Assembly: GCA_016271365.2 (NCBI GenBank)
Contig: CM028132.1
Coordinates: 1,190,511,001-1,190,575,000, forward strand
Length of the DNA: 64,000 nt
Source of the DNA: Neoceratodus forsteri
Lineage: Eukaryota > Chordata > Ceratodontiformes > Ceratodontidae
Direction of reading: 5' to 3'
The translations under genes were made by a program, and so were the position numbers. Below the pieces are notes generated by a model. It was not told where the DNA came from. It did not search any database and saw only the letters and a list, made by a program, of their open reading frames with translations. Shown one piece after another: positions 33,425 to 43,612 of this stretch. Position 1 is the stretch's first letter, and each line of letters starts with the position of its first letter.

Positions 33425-35029
33425 TTATATAGCGCATTTCATCTGTATTGCTCCCTTACACCTATCCCATGCCTGTTTGAAGCCCTGCACTGTATTCATA
33501 TCCACCACTTCCTGAGGTAGGCCGTTCCATGCATCCACTACCCTTTCTGTGAAAAAGAACATCCTCACATGACCTCTTAATCGGCCTCCCTCTAATCTCA
33601 TGCTGTGTCCTTTTGTCCTGTTTTTTTTCTTATATTGAAACATGTTAGACTCTTTCACCTTGTTAATGCCCTTAAGATGTTTGAATGTTTCAATCATATC
33701 ACCTCTCTCCCTCCTTTGCTCTAGGGTATACATATTGAGCTCCGTTAATCTGTCCTCATATGTTTTCTGATGCAGTCCCTGCACCATTTTGGTTGCCCTT
33801 CTCTGGACTGCTTCCATTTTGTTACAGTAGCGTAGCAAATTCCCAAAGGGCCTGGGTGCAAGGTGATGTTACAGGGCCCCTCCCCAGTTTTGAATAAATA
33901 TCAAAATTATGATTTGGGCCCTTCAAACCTCATGGGCCTGGGTGCCACTGCACCCTTGTAGCTACGCCCCTGTTTTGTTAATGTCTTTGTGCAGGTGTGG
34001 CCTCCAGTACTGCACACAGTACTCCAGATGGGGCCTAAACAGTGTCTTGTAAAGAGGGATTATTACTTCCCTCTTCCAACTTGTGATACCCCTACTAATA
34101 CACCCCAACATCCCTCTAGCCTTATCTACTGCTTTAGTGGTCTGCTTGGATGATTTCAGATCATCTGTGATGATGATGCCCAAGCCTCTTTCTTCCCTTG
34201 TGATTGACAGCAACTCCCCTCCCAGCCTATAAGTGGCTTCAGGGTTTCTCTTCCCTGTGTGCATGATCTTGCACTTCTTTGCATTAAATCCCAGTTGCCA
34301 CTCTTCTGACCACCTTGCCAGTTTATCCAGATCTCTTCTCATTCTGCCCATCCCATCTGGATCATCTACTCTGTTGCAGATCTTGATGTCATCTGCAAAC
34401 AGACAAACCCTGTCCTCCAGTCCATCTGCAATGTCACTGATGAAGATATTGAAGAGGACTGGCCCCAGGACTGATCCCTTAGGTACCCCACTTGTGACTT
34501 GCATTTCTTCTGACTGTATACTGTTTACCACCACTCTCTGTTTTCCGCCCGCCAACCAGTTTATCACCCAGTTGACCAACTTCTGACCCACCCCGAGCCT
34601 CCCCAGCTTATTAATCAGTCTTCTATGTGGAACAGTATTGAAAGCTTTGCTGAAGTCAAGGTAGGTGACATCAACTGCTCCCCCTTGGTCCACCACTTTG
34701 GTTACCCAGTCAAAGAAATCTATGAGATTAGTTTGACAGGACATTCCTGTTGTAAACCCATGCTGTCTTGGATCCTGTGCTCCTATGGATTCCAGGTGTT
34801 GCACTATCCTTTCCTTAAGGAGTGCCTCCATAATTTTGCCCACTGCTGAGGTAAGACTGACAGGTCTGTAGTTCCCTGCCTCCTCCCTGCTACCACTCTT
34901 GTGGAGCGGGATCACATGAACTCTTTTTAGTACACTGGGATGTATGCCATCAGGTCCCATTGCATTGTCCATTGTGAGCTTATCGAGCTCTTGTAGGACC
35001 CTTTCTTTTGTGAAGGGACTAGTGCACAC
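33425..35029 (-). pseudogene. CR1 ORF2, RT and C-terminal half (MITE removed at 33825-33972)
   Basis: Minus strand from 35029: SPFTKERVLQELDKLTMDNA and MGPDGIHPSVLK, then VHVIPLHKSGSREEAGNYRP, RQHGFTTGMSCQTNLIDFFD and DVTYLDFSKAFNTVPHRRLI. Next are VTSGVPKGSVLGPVLFNIFI and the catalytic VCLFADDIKICNR with FADD intact (complement of about 34390-34425), then KCKIMHTGKRNPE and CISRGITSWKREVIIPLYKT. This 355-codon segment is the best-preserved RT in the window. After the MITE the frame continues with [20 protein letters not shown] and VDAWNGLPQEVVDM (33838-33425). No gap shows in the catalytic palm. The N-terminal fingers may be shortened: a 'PEDW'-like stretch seen in the copy at 38.5 kb is missing between SVLK and VHVIPL. 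Confidence 0.9.
33825..33972. mobile_element. 148-bp hAT-type MITE in CR1 ORF2
   Basis: Flanked by a perfect 8-bp duplication, TTTTGTTA at 33817-33824 and 33973-33980. Ends are CAGTAGCGTAGC and, on the complement, CAGGGGCGTAGCTAC, a typical hAT end. It has no open frame. It separates the two CR1 segments, which carry the same reading order either side. Confidence 0.9.
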
Positions 35030-36262
35030 CTCCCTCCCCCCGTCCCTGTGTCCATGGTGCTGAGCTGTGGGCTCTGCCCTACCTTCTCCTCAGTAAATAC
35101 TGAGCAGAAGTATCTATTTAGGATAGATGCTTCTTGGTCCTCTTCCACATGCTGCCCCTTATCTACTTTGATCTTAGCAATACCCACTCTTGCCTTTCTC
35201 CTTTCACTAATGTATCTATAGAAAGTCTTGTCCCCTTCTTTTATGGTTTGTGCTAGTGTTTCCTCAATTTGGGCCTTTGCCTGCCTTACTGCCTTCCCTG
35301 CTTCCCTTAGGGAAGTTTGGTATGCCTTCCTATCTTCGTCCTGCTGCATTCCCTTATATTTCCTGAAGGCCAGCTTTTTGGCTTTACCTTTTCTGCTACT
35401 GTTTTTAAAAACCAAAGTGGTTTCCTTCTTCTTTTGCTCTTGCTTTTCTCTGTAACACCATGGGATGTTGCTTCAAGTATTGCATCCTTAATGCTTGCCC
35501 ACTTTGCCTGTACCCCCTCACCTGTATTTCGCCTTGCCAGGGCTAGCTTAACTCTGTTGGCCATCTTATCAAAGTCAGCTCCTCTGAAGTCCCATATTTT
35601 TGCCACGGAATGGGATGATTTAGTTCTAGTGGCCAAATTGAACCATACCATGTGATGGTCACTGGCCCTCAGGTGACCTTCTACCTGGAGATCTGTGATC
35701 CTTTCCCTGTTAGTCAGTACTAGATCTAGGATAGCCCTGTCTCTTGTGGGTTGTTCTACCAGTTGTTTGAGACCCTTTCCCTGCATGGAATCCTCTATGT
35801 GTCTAGTTCTGACGGATGTTCATGCTAGTATTGACCAGTCTGTATCTGGCATGTTGAAGTCTCCCATTATCAGAATCTCCCCTTTAGCTGTCATGTTTTG
35901 TATATCTTCTAACAGTAATGTGTCTATGTCCTCCCCCTGGTATGGAGGCCTGTAGATGATCCCAGTTTGTATAGCTGTCCCATTTCCTGTTTCCAGGGTA
36001 GCCCACAGTTCTTCTGGCTCCTTATGTGTCTTCTGAATTTCTGTAGCTTTGATATTTTCATTGACATAAAGGACCACTCCCCCACCCCCTTTTTTGCATC
36101 TTGGTCTCTTCTGAACAATACATAGCCGGGTATTGAAGTCTCCCAAGTGTGGTTACTGGTGAACCATGTCTCGCTAATGGCTACTGTGTCCAGTTTAGCC
36201 TCTGTCATTGTTGCCTGAAGGTCTGGGATCTTGTTTCCCAGACTGTAGGCATTTGTGTACAT
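34927..36262 (-). pseudogene. CR1 ORF2 endonuclease and linker half
   Basis: Minus strand from 36262: MYTNAYSLGNKIPDLQATM, KLDTVAISETWF (endonuclease ETW), GYVLFRRDQ, then after a frameshift near 36130 KKGGGGVVLYVNENI, IIYRPPYQGEDIDT and ILIMGDFNMPDTDW (GDFN motif). A further segment (35786-35307) holds LVEQPTRDRAILDLVLTN and ASDHHMVWF (SDH motif), and the linker (35415-34927) includes GDKTFYRYISERRKARVGIA. All catalytic motifs of the AP-type endonuclease are recognisable. At least three frameshifts (near 36130, 35810, 35380) and a shift near 35030 inactivate it. Confidence 0.85.
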
Positions 36263-36471
36263 GATTTTCCATTAGCCAGATTTCGGTGTGTTAGTTGTTG
36301 GGCAAGGCTCAGCATTTCCCCTGCACGTCGTATGGGGAGCTGGGCCTTTTTCCTTACCTGGTGATGCAAATGAACTACAAACATGCTGAACTCCTGTTTG
36401 ATCACTAGCTGAGGGAGATGGGGTGTTCTTCCCATTCGATGTATAAGGTGCTGCACCCCTCTCCCCATTTG

Positions 36472-37446
36472 CTAGCTTAAATATTCTGCAAAGACATCAA
36501 ACTTCTGCCCCAATGCACTGACTCCCTCCTTAGTCAGATGCAGTCCATCGAATTTAAAGAACTTTCGCTCCCAAAACTGTTGCCAGTTACCTACAAATTT
36601 GTGTCCTTTTTCCTGGCACCAGCCTTTGAGCCACATGTTTAACTCCCCTATCTCCCCTTCTCTGACCTTCCGTCCATCTGCCCCCCTATCCCAGACCGGC
36701 AGGATCTCAGAGGAGGGAATGCTGGACAAAATGGATGACAGTTTGTCTCCCAGCATGGTCAGGTGTTCCTTGGTCTCCACAACTGACCGGCTGGCAAGAT
36801 TGTTAGTCCCTATGTGTACCAGGACATCAGTGTTTTCTCCTGCTTCCTGCTCAATTTTAGCAATGCGGTCAGTGTCTCTCCTCGCTGATGTACGTGGGAG
36901 ACATCTGACCATTACCCCTGGCCGGAGGTAGGTATCAACTTCCCGAATCATGGAGTCTCCTATGATCATAAGTGTTTTGGATTTCCTTTTTGCTTTTTTA
37001 GTTTTGGTCCCTGTTTTGGGCGAGTTTTGTTGTGCTATCTCCTGTGCTGCAGTGTCCTGCTGTGCAGTGTCCTCTGCCCCTTTGTTTGAGTTAGGGGATA
37101 GAGGCAGATACCTGTTTGTATTTTTTATATGGTTTGTGGAGGTGATATGTTGGAGAGCATTGAGAGATGGGGCACCTGATTTGCCCCTCTTAACCACCTG
37201 CCAACCTCCCGGATCAACTACCCTCTGCGGTTGAGGTGCTTCAGTTGGATGTTGGGGAAATGACGGGTGGTTCTTATAGAATATTTCCTCCTGAATATGC
37301 GATTTCAGATGTGCAGTCTCTTCCCATGATGCGTGGAGCTGAGCCCTTAGATTTCCAATGGTCCAGCATGTAGGACAGCATCCTAAATCCTGTATAACTG
37401 CTCTTCTGAAAAGTGTCTCACGGTACCTGCAGTTAATAATATCCAT
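36472..37446 (-). CDS. CR1 ORF1 protein with zinc-finger-like N-terminus and SGNH esterase domain
   Basis: A 324-residue open frame with ATG at the complement of 37444-37446. Near the N-terminus, residues 23-27 read CCPTC, followed by a likely coiled coil (about 30-56, AQLHASWEETAHLKSHIQEE). The rest matches the esterase domain described for CR1 ORF1 (my recall of the family): block I IIGDSM at 161-166 with the catalytic Ser, block III HIGTNN at 211-216, and block V DGLHLT at 300-305 with Asp and His. The protein is thought to bind LINE RNA. The esterase role is not settled. It precedes ORF2 by about 210 bases. It is the only complete multi-domain ORF among the CR1 copies here. Whether it is expressed cannot be told. 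Confidence 0.85.
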   Translation of the reverse strand: MDIINCRYRETLFRRAVIQDLGCCPTCWTIGNLRAQLHASWEETAHLKSHIQEEIFYKNHPSFPQHPTEAPQPQRVVDPGGWQVVKRGKSGAPSLNALQHITSTNHIKNTNRYLPLSPNSNKGAEDTAQQDTAAQEIAQQNSPKTGTKTKKAKRKSKTLMIIGDSMIREVDTYLRPGVMVRCLPRTSARRDTDRIAKIEQEAGENTDVLVHIGTNNLASRSVVETKEHLTMLGDKLSSILSSIPSSEILPVWDRGADGRKVREGEIGELNMWLKGWCQEKGHKFVGNWQQFWERKFFKFDGLHLTKEGVSALGQKFDVFAEYLS

Positions 37447-37799
37447 TCCAGATGAGTTGCTGGGTTTATAACCTGGTCCGAGTAATTAGAAGGAGGAAAA
37501 TGAAAGCAAAAGTTTGATTTTTTTTGTATAATTTGTTATAACAAGTTAAATTACATGTGCCCCTGTAAGTGAGGTCACTGTGTGGATACCCCTCTGATAC
37601 TCCCCTTCCTGCTTTGCTACAGGAAATGTCACAGCTGTGCTACCCTATAAAAGGAGTGTAGCATGGGGTGGTTGGGGATGGGGGTGGGTAGCTTGGCCCT
37701 TCCCCTGCTGAAAAAGAAGAACCACAGATGAAAGAAACAAGGAGGTAAGAGCAGAAACAATCAACCAACAAGAAATGCAGTAGCCCTGAAAACTTAGCC

Positions 37800-38190
37800 T
37801 AATGATAGCTAAAACTGTAAAACCTGTAAAACACCAGCTGTAATAATTTCACAGAAGATATACCCTGTAAAAAACACTTTGCTACATATACAAATAAAAC
37901 AGTAACAGAAGATATACCTTGCAAAAAACTAATTGAAACAGAGAAGATTACAGCAGTAATCTGTAAGCACAAAACAGGAACAAACCTGTAGGCACATCCT
38001 GTAATAATGCAGCAGAAAGTATACCCTGCAACAGCAATTTGAATCAGAGAACAGTAAAGCAGTAAAATGTTAGCAACAAACAGTAACAAACCCTGTGAGT
38101 ACAAAAGAAAATAATAACACACAGTAAATCTGCCTAGCCAAAAGAAGCCTTAATCTTTTTCCTTGCTCTGATAATGTTCCTTGCTCTGTC
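37800..38190. repeat. Imperfect tandem repeats, possible CR1 5' sequence
   Basis: Blocks AGAA(G/A)(G)TATACC(C/T)TG(C/T)A recur near 37855, 37908 and 38015. CAGTAACA and ACAAACCTGT-like pieces occur between them. Spacing is irregular (about 53 and 107 bp). It lies between the 5' end of the minus-strand CR1 and the 5' truncation point of the plus-strand CR1. It could be the 5' UTR of the former, but no boundary is visible. Confidence 0.5.
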
Positions 38191-38194
38191 CTTA

Positions 38195-40017
38195 CAAGCA
38201 AACCTTTTATAGGTACATTAGGGAGCAAAGAAAGACTAAGGCAGGGATACTGAGGCTGAATAAAGAGGAAGGTGGTTGGGCAGAGAGCGACAGTGAAAAA
38301 GCAGGGATACTGAACGAATACTTCTGCTCAGTATTCACAAAGGAAGAGCAGGGGGAGATGCCTAATCCAGTCAATAGAAGCACTCTGGATGGGGGGTTGA
38401 TATGAGTCCTTTCACAGAAGAAAGGGTTCTGAAAGAACTCCTAAAACAGAAGGTGGATAAAGCAATGGGGCCTGGTGGGATTCACCACAGAATCCTAAAA
38501 GAACTAGCAACACCACTGACTACCCTTTTTAATAAATCATGGGAGGATGGTGCGGTACCTGAGGACTGGAGGAGGGCAGATGTGATTCCCCTTCACAACA
38601 GTGGGAGCAAGACAGAGGCAGGAAACTACAGACCTGTCAGTTTGACCTCAGTGGCAGGGAAAATGATGGAATCACTTCTGAAGGAAAGAATTGTTGAGTA
38701 CCTAGGGCCAGTGGGGCACATGACCCAAGGCAGCATGGATTCACAGCAGGAAGGTCATGTCAGACAAATCTAATTGATTTCTTTGACTGGATGACCAAAG
38801 TAGTAGGTCAGGGAGGGGCTGTGGACATGACCTACCTAGACTTTAGCAAGGCATTTGACACAGTCCCGAACAAAAGATTCATAAAGAAATTAGCCAGCCT
38901 GGGAGTGGGTCCCAGGGTGGTAGCCTGGGTAAAACACTGGTTGGACAACAGGAAACAGAGGGTAATAGTAAATGCAGTCCACAGTGAAGAAAGGGGGTTA
39001 CTAGTGAGGTACCGCAGGGTTCAAGTGCTGGGGCCAGACCTTTTTAATGTCTTTATAAGTGACATTGCAGAAGGACTGGAAGGAAAAGTATGTCTCTTTG
39101 CAGATGACAGAAAGATCTGCAACAGGGTTGATATGCAAGGTGGGGTGGAAAAGATGAAAAGGGACTTGGCAAGGTTGGTGGAATGGTCAAATATATGGCA
39201 GCTTAGATTCAGTGAAAAGAAGTGCAAAGTAATGCACCTGGGAAACAAAAACCCAGGGGAAGAGTACACAATGGGGGGGTGAGATACTGACAACAAGAAT
39301 GGAAAAGGACCTGGGGTAGTCATATCAGATGACCTAAAGGTGGGCCAGCAATGTGAGAAGGCAGTTAGGAGGGCTGGGGGGATACGGGGATGCACAGGGA
39401 GAGGCATCGCCAGTAGAAAACAGGAAGTTGTTGTCCCTCTGTACAGACAGTTGGTAAGACCACATCTGGAGTATAGTGTACAGTGCTGGAGACCCATCTC
39501 CGCAAAGACATAGACAGGGTGAAGTCTGTCCAGAAGAGGGCAACCAAAATGGTGCAGGGTCTGCACCAGAAGACATATGAAGAAAGACTAAAGGAGCTTA
39601 AGATGTATAGCCTGAGGAAAGGAGAGATGGGGGGACATGATAGAAACTTTCAAATACCTCAAGGGAATCAACAAAGTCCAAGAGGGTAGCATCTTTCAGA
39701 AAAAGAGATGTGGAAGAACAAGGGGGCACAATTTGAAGATAGAGGGGGGACGGCTCAGAGGTAATATGAGGAAGTATTTCTTCATAGTGGGGGCTGTAGA
39801 TGCATGGAACAGCCTTCCTGAGGAGGTCGTAGAGTCAAAAACAGTGGGGGAATTCAAGAATGCATGGGACAGACATAAGGCAATTCTAGTGGGGGTTAGG
39901 AAGAAGTAGGCTGTTGGTTAATTAGGATCTGCAGCTTATCCGTTAGGTAGGGAAATGGGCAGACTAGGTGGGCCAAGTGGTCTTTATCTCCCATCAGATT
40001 CTATGTTTCTATGTTTC
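38195..40017 (+). pseudogene. 5'-truncated CR1 LINE, RT to 3' end
   Basis: Plus strand: QTFYRYIREQRKTKAGILRL (38195 on), SPFTEERVLKELL and GPGGIHHRILKELATPL, VPEDWRRADVIPLHNSGSKT, GNYRPVSLTSVAGKMMESLL (to about 38690), DMTYLDFSKAFDTVPNKRFI, a VLGPDLFNVFISD block, and catalytic KVCLFADDRKICNR (about 39088-39129). Then KCKVMHLGNKNPGEEY and, in other frames, SVQKRATKMVQGLHQKTYEE (39522-39581) and DAWNSLPEEVVESKTV. The 3' UTR ends TTCTATGTTTCTATGTTTC (39999-40017), a CR1-type terminal repeat with 8-bp periodicity. Frameshifts near 38402, 38780, 39290 and 39640. The endonuclease is missing. It lies head to head with the minus-strand CR1. Confidence 0.85.
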
Positions 40018-40071
40018 AAACCTAGAAGAAAAGAGCTCTGGTGACGCTAGGTGCCTTTGCTAGCAAACCTA

Positions 40072-40140
40072 ATATTCCTGAAAGAGCCTCTCTCGAAGAT
40101 CTACTGTTACTGTAAATTCTTATGCAACTATACTTTTTAC
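40072..40140 (+). repeat. Probable displaced DIRS right outer end
   Basis: CCTGAAAGAGCCTCTCTCGA (40077-40096) and AGATCTACTGTTACTGTAAA match the reverse complement of 32950-33009 in the DIRS internal complementary region, with few differences. It lies directly after the plus-strand CR1, so it may be the terminus separated from 33260 by the two CR1 insertions. The 50 bp before it (40020-40071) do not fit this cleanly. Confidence 0.55.
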
Positions 40141-41620
40141 GTGCTTCACAGTGTCTAGAAGTTTTTTCAAAAGGCATTTTAATCCTGTCTCCCTTGAGTG
40201 TGGCCTTTTGTGTTACGAGAACTCATGCTGGTCTCTGTTTATTTGTTAAACATTGTAAAAACAGTTTTTTGGTTTTTAAATATAGCAGCCATAGCCCGTC
40301 TCTAGAACGGGTCCAAGATTTATTATTTCTCATTGCTGGCTGCTAATAAAAAACCTCTTCCCATGGCAACCTCACACGTATGTGCATGCACACCAAGGAA
40401 AGTCAGGAATGGCATGACGAGGCTTGCAGTTGATGAGTGATGAGCATACAGAGGATCTGCTGATTTGGAAGAAGACGGGCTATTCTTGTTGCAGCTCTGG
40501 GACAGGGTGCTTGTGCTTCTCAATCTTTGTGGCTCCAGTTGCAGTATCTCTGGTGCTTGTGAGCACTTCACCTGGACAGGCATTTCTGATTTTTTAAGGT
40601 GTATTTATACTGCACTGTTGCCATCCGCTGCATGCAGGGCTGATGGACAGCATCGTGGAGACACAGGAATGGCATGGCAAGGCATGTTTATATCAAAGAA
40701 AAAGCGGCACCCAAGTGTGTTATCTGCAGTAAACTTTTACTGTATCACCCGCTGATGAAGACTCGTTAAGAGTTGAAGTGCTGGGATATCATTAGTCTGA
40801 CTGTGCTGCCTTTTTGTGTTTTTATTTATTTATTAAAAAGTTTTACCAGGAAAGACACACTGAGCAAAAATTGTTCATGTGTTTATGTCTGTGTGTGGAT
40901 TTTCTTCTGGTATATAGCAAAAGTTTACTGCAGATAAAACACCTGAGTGCTGTTTTTTCTTTGAAGTATTTGGGTGTTGGGTTGGCCGCCCTTTCTTCAG
41001 CGTGCACCAACCCTAGTAGCAGTATCGCAAAACACCCTTCTGGACTTTCAAAGCATGTTTATATTGATCTTACCTGCACCACCGCTGTCCACTACGTTTG
41101 GGGCTGATGGCCATAAAAACTGGGGTAGCCATTTTGTAGTCACAATAAGGAACTCCAGGGTGTGACTAATTGTGGGTTAACAGCAATTGTTAGACTTTTA
41201 AGGCAGTCGGCCTCACTTCCCAAGGTGTACCATTATCCCACAGTAACGCACACTCTGTCATGCATTATTGCTTAAGTAGGTTCACTTTGCCTTCAAAGTC
41301 ATCTGCACTGCTTGCTGGCCTATACATGACTGTTTATGAATTCATAGTCTCTTCAACAACAATTTTGAGATGTCCGGCATATAGACAAGCAGCCAGAGTA
41401 GATAAAATCTAAGGGACAGTGATCCTCTTTTCATTTTAGTGTACATAGTTATAAAGAAAAAGTGGTAGCTAAATGTAGAGAATATGTGCAGGGTGCAGCA
41501 TTCAACTAAAAATAACAACAGGACTGGTAAGAGAGTCCTTGCATGAGGTCTGAGCAGCCAGAACTGCTCTGATTCATTTTGCATTCTTCTTGCCAAAACA
41601 TCTTGCATGGATGGAGTCTA
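40141..41620. other. No gene; one inverted repeat and a SINE tail
   Basis: No coding feature that I can support. Two structures stand out. A ~50-bp inverted repeat has arms at about 40695-40743 and 40913-40963, both containing CTGCAGTAAA or its complement. Between them is a minus-oriented SINE 3' tail (40825-40880, complement reads CTCAGTGTGTCTTTCCTGG) ending in TAATAAATAAATAAA. The rest looks unremarkable. Confidence 0.55.
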
Positions 41621-41624
41621 TTAT

Positions 41625-41830
41625 ACCATAATAGGCACCCTGTGGAGGTCCTATTAACTTAAACTAAAAAAAAAAATAAAATAACTATGGCAATCAAAGT
41701 CATGACCACTGTAAAATTATAACATAATAGACACCCTGTGGAGGTCCTATTGACTTACACTAAAAAAAAAATAATAACTGTGACAATCAAAGTCATGACC
41801 ACTGTAAAAAAAAAAAAAAAAAAAAAGAAT
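41625..41830. repeat. Two-unit tandem duplication, ~100 bp, with A-run
   Basis: AATAG(G/A)CACCCTGTGGAG (41631 and 41727) and GGTCCTATT(A/G)ACTTA recur, each followed by an A-rich run and by CAATCAAAGTCATGACCACT (41693 and 41788). The second unit ends in a poly(A) stretch (41808-41826). Non-coding. Confidence 0.8.
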
Positions 41831-42009
41831 TAAAAAGCAGTCAGCAACCCAGAATGCTTTAAAACATAAGTGCAGTAGTTCGGACTGAAATGCAGTCTGA
41901 AGAAATACTTAAATCTTAAATGTTTGGTATTAGCTATGCTTTCAATTTCGTCCTCAAAATCAAGCAGAAACGGAATTGGTAATGATCTTAAAGTTAAGAA
42001 ATAACAGAT

Positions 42010-43612
42010 TATTATCTGCTATTTTGCAGTATATCAATCTGCCATTTTGGAACCATAAGAATAACACTGAACACTAGAAGTGCTTTCTCCATACCAAGTG
42101 CTTGTATATGCAACATCTTTAGCTCAACTATACAATATATTAAGAACTAACCATTGTAAATTACATGGATGGATAGGTGGCCAGTCAGGTGTTACTATAG
42201 GTGAGATGTCATTGTTCCTTCATTCAGTAGTAGTTACAGTAATCATCTGCTATTTTGGATATATAAGAATAGCACTGAACAATAGAAGTGCTGTTGCCAT
42301 ACCAAATGCTTGTATACTCAATATCTTTAGCTCAGCTATATGCTATATTGAGAACTAACCATTGTGACACGTGGACAGCCAGTTCTGAGTACACTATGAT
42401 TTTTTTGTAATATAAAAATGTGTTATGGACTGTCTCTCATGAGAGATGCTGAGACAGCATGCGAGTTGACACACACACACAAGTTTTAGATGCAAGGTGT
42501 TACCTGGAAGGCCAGAAGCTAATTACAGGGTAGAACAGGCCTTAATCAAGGGTCTCCTATTTATCTAAGTTAATTATAACTGTAGTTGCTAAGAGGGAAA
42601 TCATAAACTTTTATGGCGTTTAGGGGAAGAGTGCAGGTTACTGTATATGGCACCCTGGTGCAAAATCATAAATGCTTTGATGTCTGTGTGAGAGAGGATA
42701 CTGCTTACAGATGAAAGGAAATTTACAGACTGATTGGGGAAGTCACATGGGGAAAGGAATTTCTGCTGATGTAACCTTAATTATCTTACCTTCTAATATG
42801 ATAAAATATCCTGGGTGTATGATTTTTCATAAACAGAGGAGGAGGTAGGTGACCTCACACAAAATGGTTGGCAAAGACAGTTTTTTAAACAGATTCTGTT
42901 TTCCTTCAGAGACACTTTTATCTACTCTCTGACAAAGAAACATCTTTGAGCACTTTAAGCAAGTATACAGGTAGAGAGAGACACAATCTAAGTACTGTAA
43001 TAGGAATTGTACTGTTAAAACCTTGTTCTTTTAAGAGATTGTATGGTTCTTGTGATATATAGTTCTGTATTTTATGTTTTACATACTTTTATCTATTTTA
43101 GTAAAACTCTATTTTTAGAGCCTACTTGGTCTGTCTTTGAATTTCTTTTTTTTAAACAAGTGAAGTATATATGGTTAACGCAGACACTGTACATAAGCTT
43201 GAATGGTGATACGAAGCTGGGAAAAGGTAAGAGTAATCTGAGGTCTTTATTAGAGTTTATAGGGTTCATTTTGTACACCTGGTTAGGTGCCCTTAGGCAA
43301 AGATATCTAGCCCCCCTGAAGACAGAATTATCTGAGCCTGTACATTGGATATGCTAGCAAGAGGTTCACAGTTTGAATCCCTCCAGAACTGAGACCAAAG
43401 GTTGATTCAAACCCACAAAACAGACAGGAGGGTTACCCTGTTTCTGTTAACTGTTCACAAGACTGCGCTCGGAGGTTGGCACTTTAGGAGCAGAGGGCTG
43501 ACCTGCTGAGTGGGTTTGTGACAACCATCATGTTATTTTGATAGACAGGCAGCCAATCAGGTGTTACTATAGGTGAGATGTCATTGTTACTTCATTCAGT
43601 AGTAGTTCGGGC
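42010..43612 (+). repeat. Two-unit ~230-bp tandem duplication split by a solo LTR
   Basis: First unit about 42010-42240, second about 42241-42362 continued at 43529-43612. Shared blocks: AGAATA(A/G)CACTGAACA, CATACCAA(G/A)TGCTTGTAT, ATCTTTAGCTCA(A/G)CTATA, GAACTAACCATTGT (42146, 42353) and AGGTGTTACTATAGGTGAGA (42187, 43559). The LTR-like element at 42363-43523 sits inside the second unit after the ACCAT step. Confidence 0.75.
42363..43523 (+). mobile_element. Solo LTR-like element, 1,161 bp, 5-bp target duplication
   Basis: Begins TGTGACACGTGG and ends GGGTTTGTGACA, with the TG...CA ends of a long terminal repeat. The flanks are ACCAT at 42358-42362 and 43524-43528, a 5-bp duplication. Removing it and one ACCAT joins sequence that matches the neighbouring tandem unit, which independently confirms the ends. 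No retroviral or Ty3/Ty1 genes lie inside. It is therefore a solo LTR left by recombination between two LTRs. An open frame of 104 codons within it resembles no known protein. Strand is arbitrary. Confidence 0.8.

Larger units (their letters stand above)
33262..37780 (-). mobile_element. Nearly full-length CR1 LINE, minus strand
   Basis: Read right to left: 5' UTR (about 37780-37447), ORF1 (37446-36472, intact), ORF2 with endonuclease, RT and C-terminal domain (36262-33425, broken), 3' UTR with an AAT microsatellite (33391-33420), and 3' end TATGTTTCTACG-like sequence near 33264. Two ORFs in this order, an esterase-containing ORF1 and a short terminal motif with no poly(A) all fit CR1. It sits at the right inverted terminal repeat of the DIRS element. 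A 148-bp hAT MITE interrupts ORF2. The true 5' boundary is uncertain; sequence up to about 38130 may belong to it. Confidence 0.85.

Noticed and set aside
43043..43357. 104-codon hydrophobic open frame, perhaps an envelope remnant
   Set aside because: It lies wholly inside the solo LTR, matches no retroviral gene I recognise, and LTRs do not normally code.
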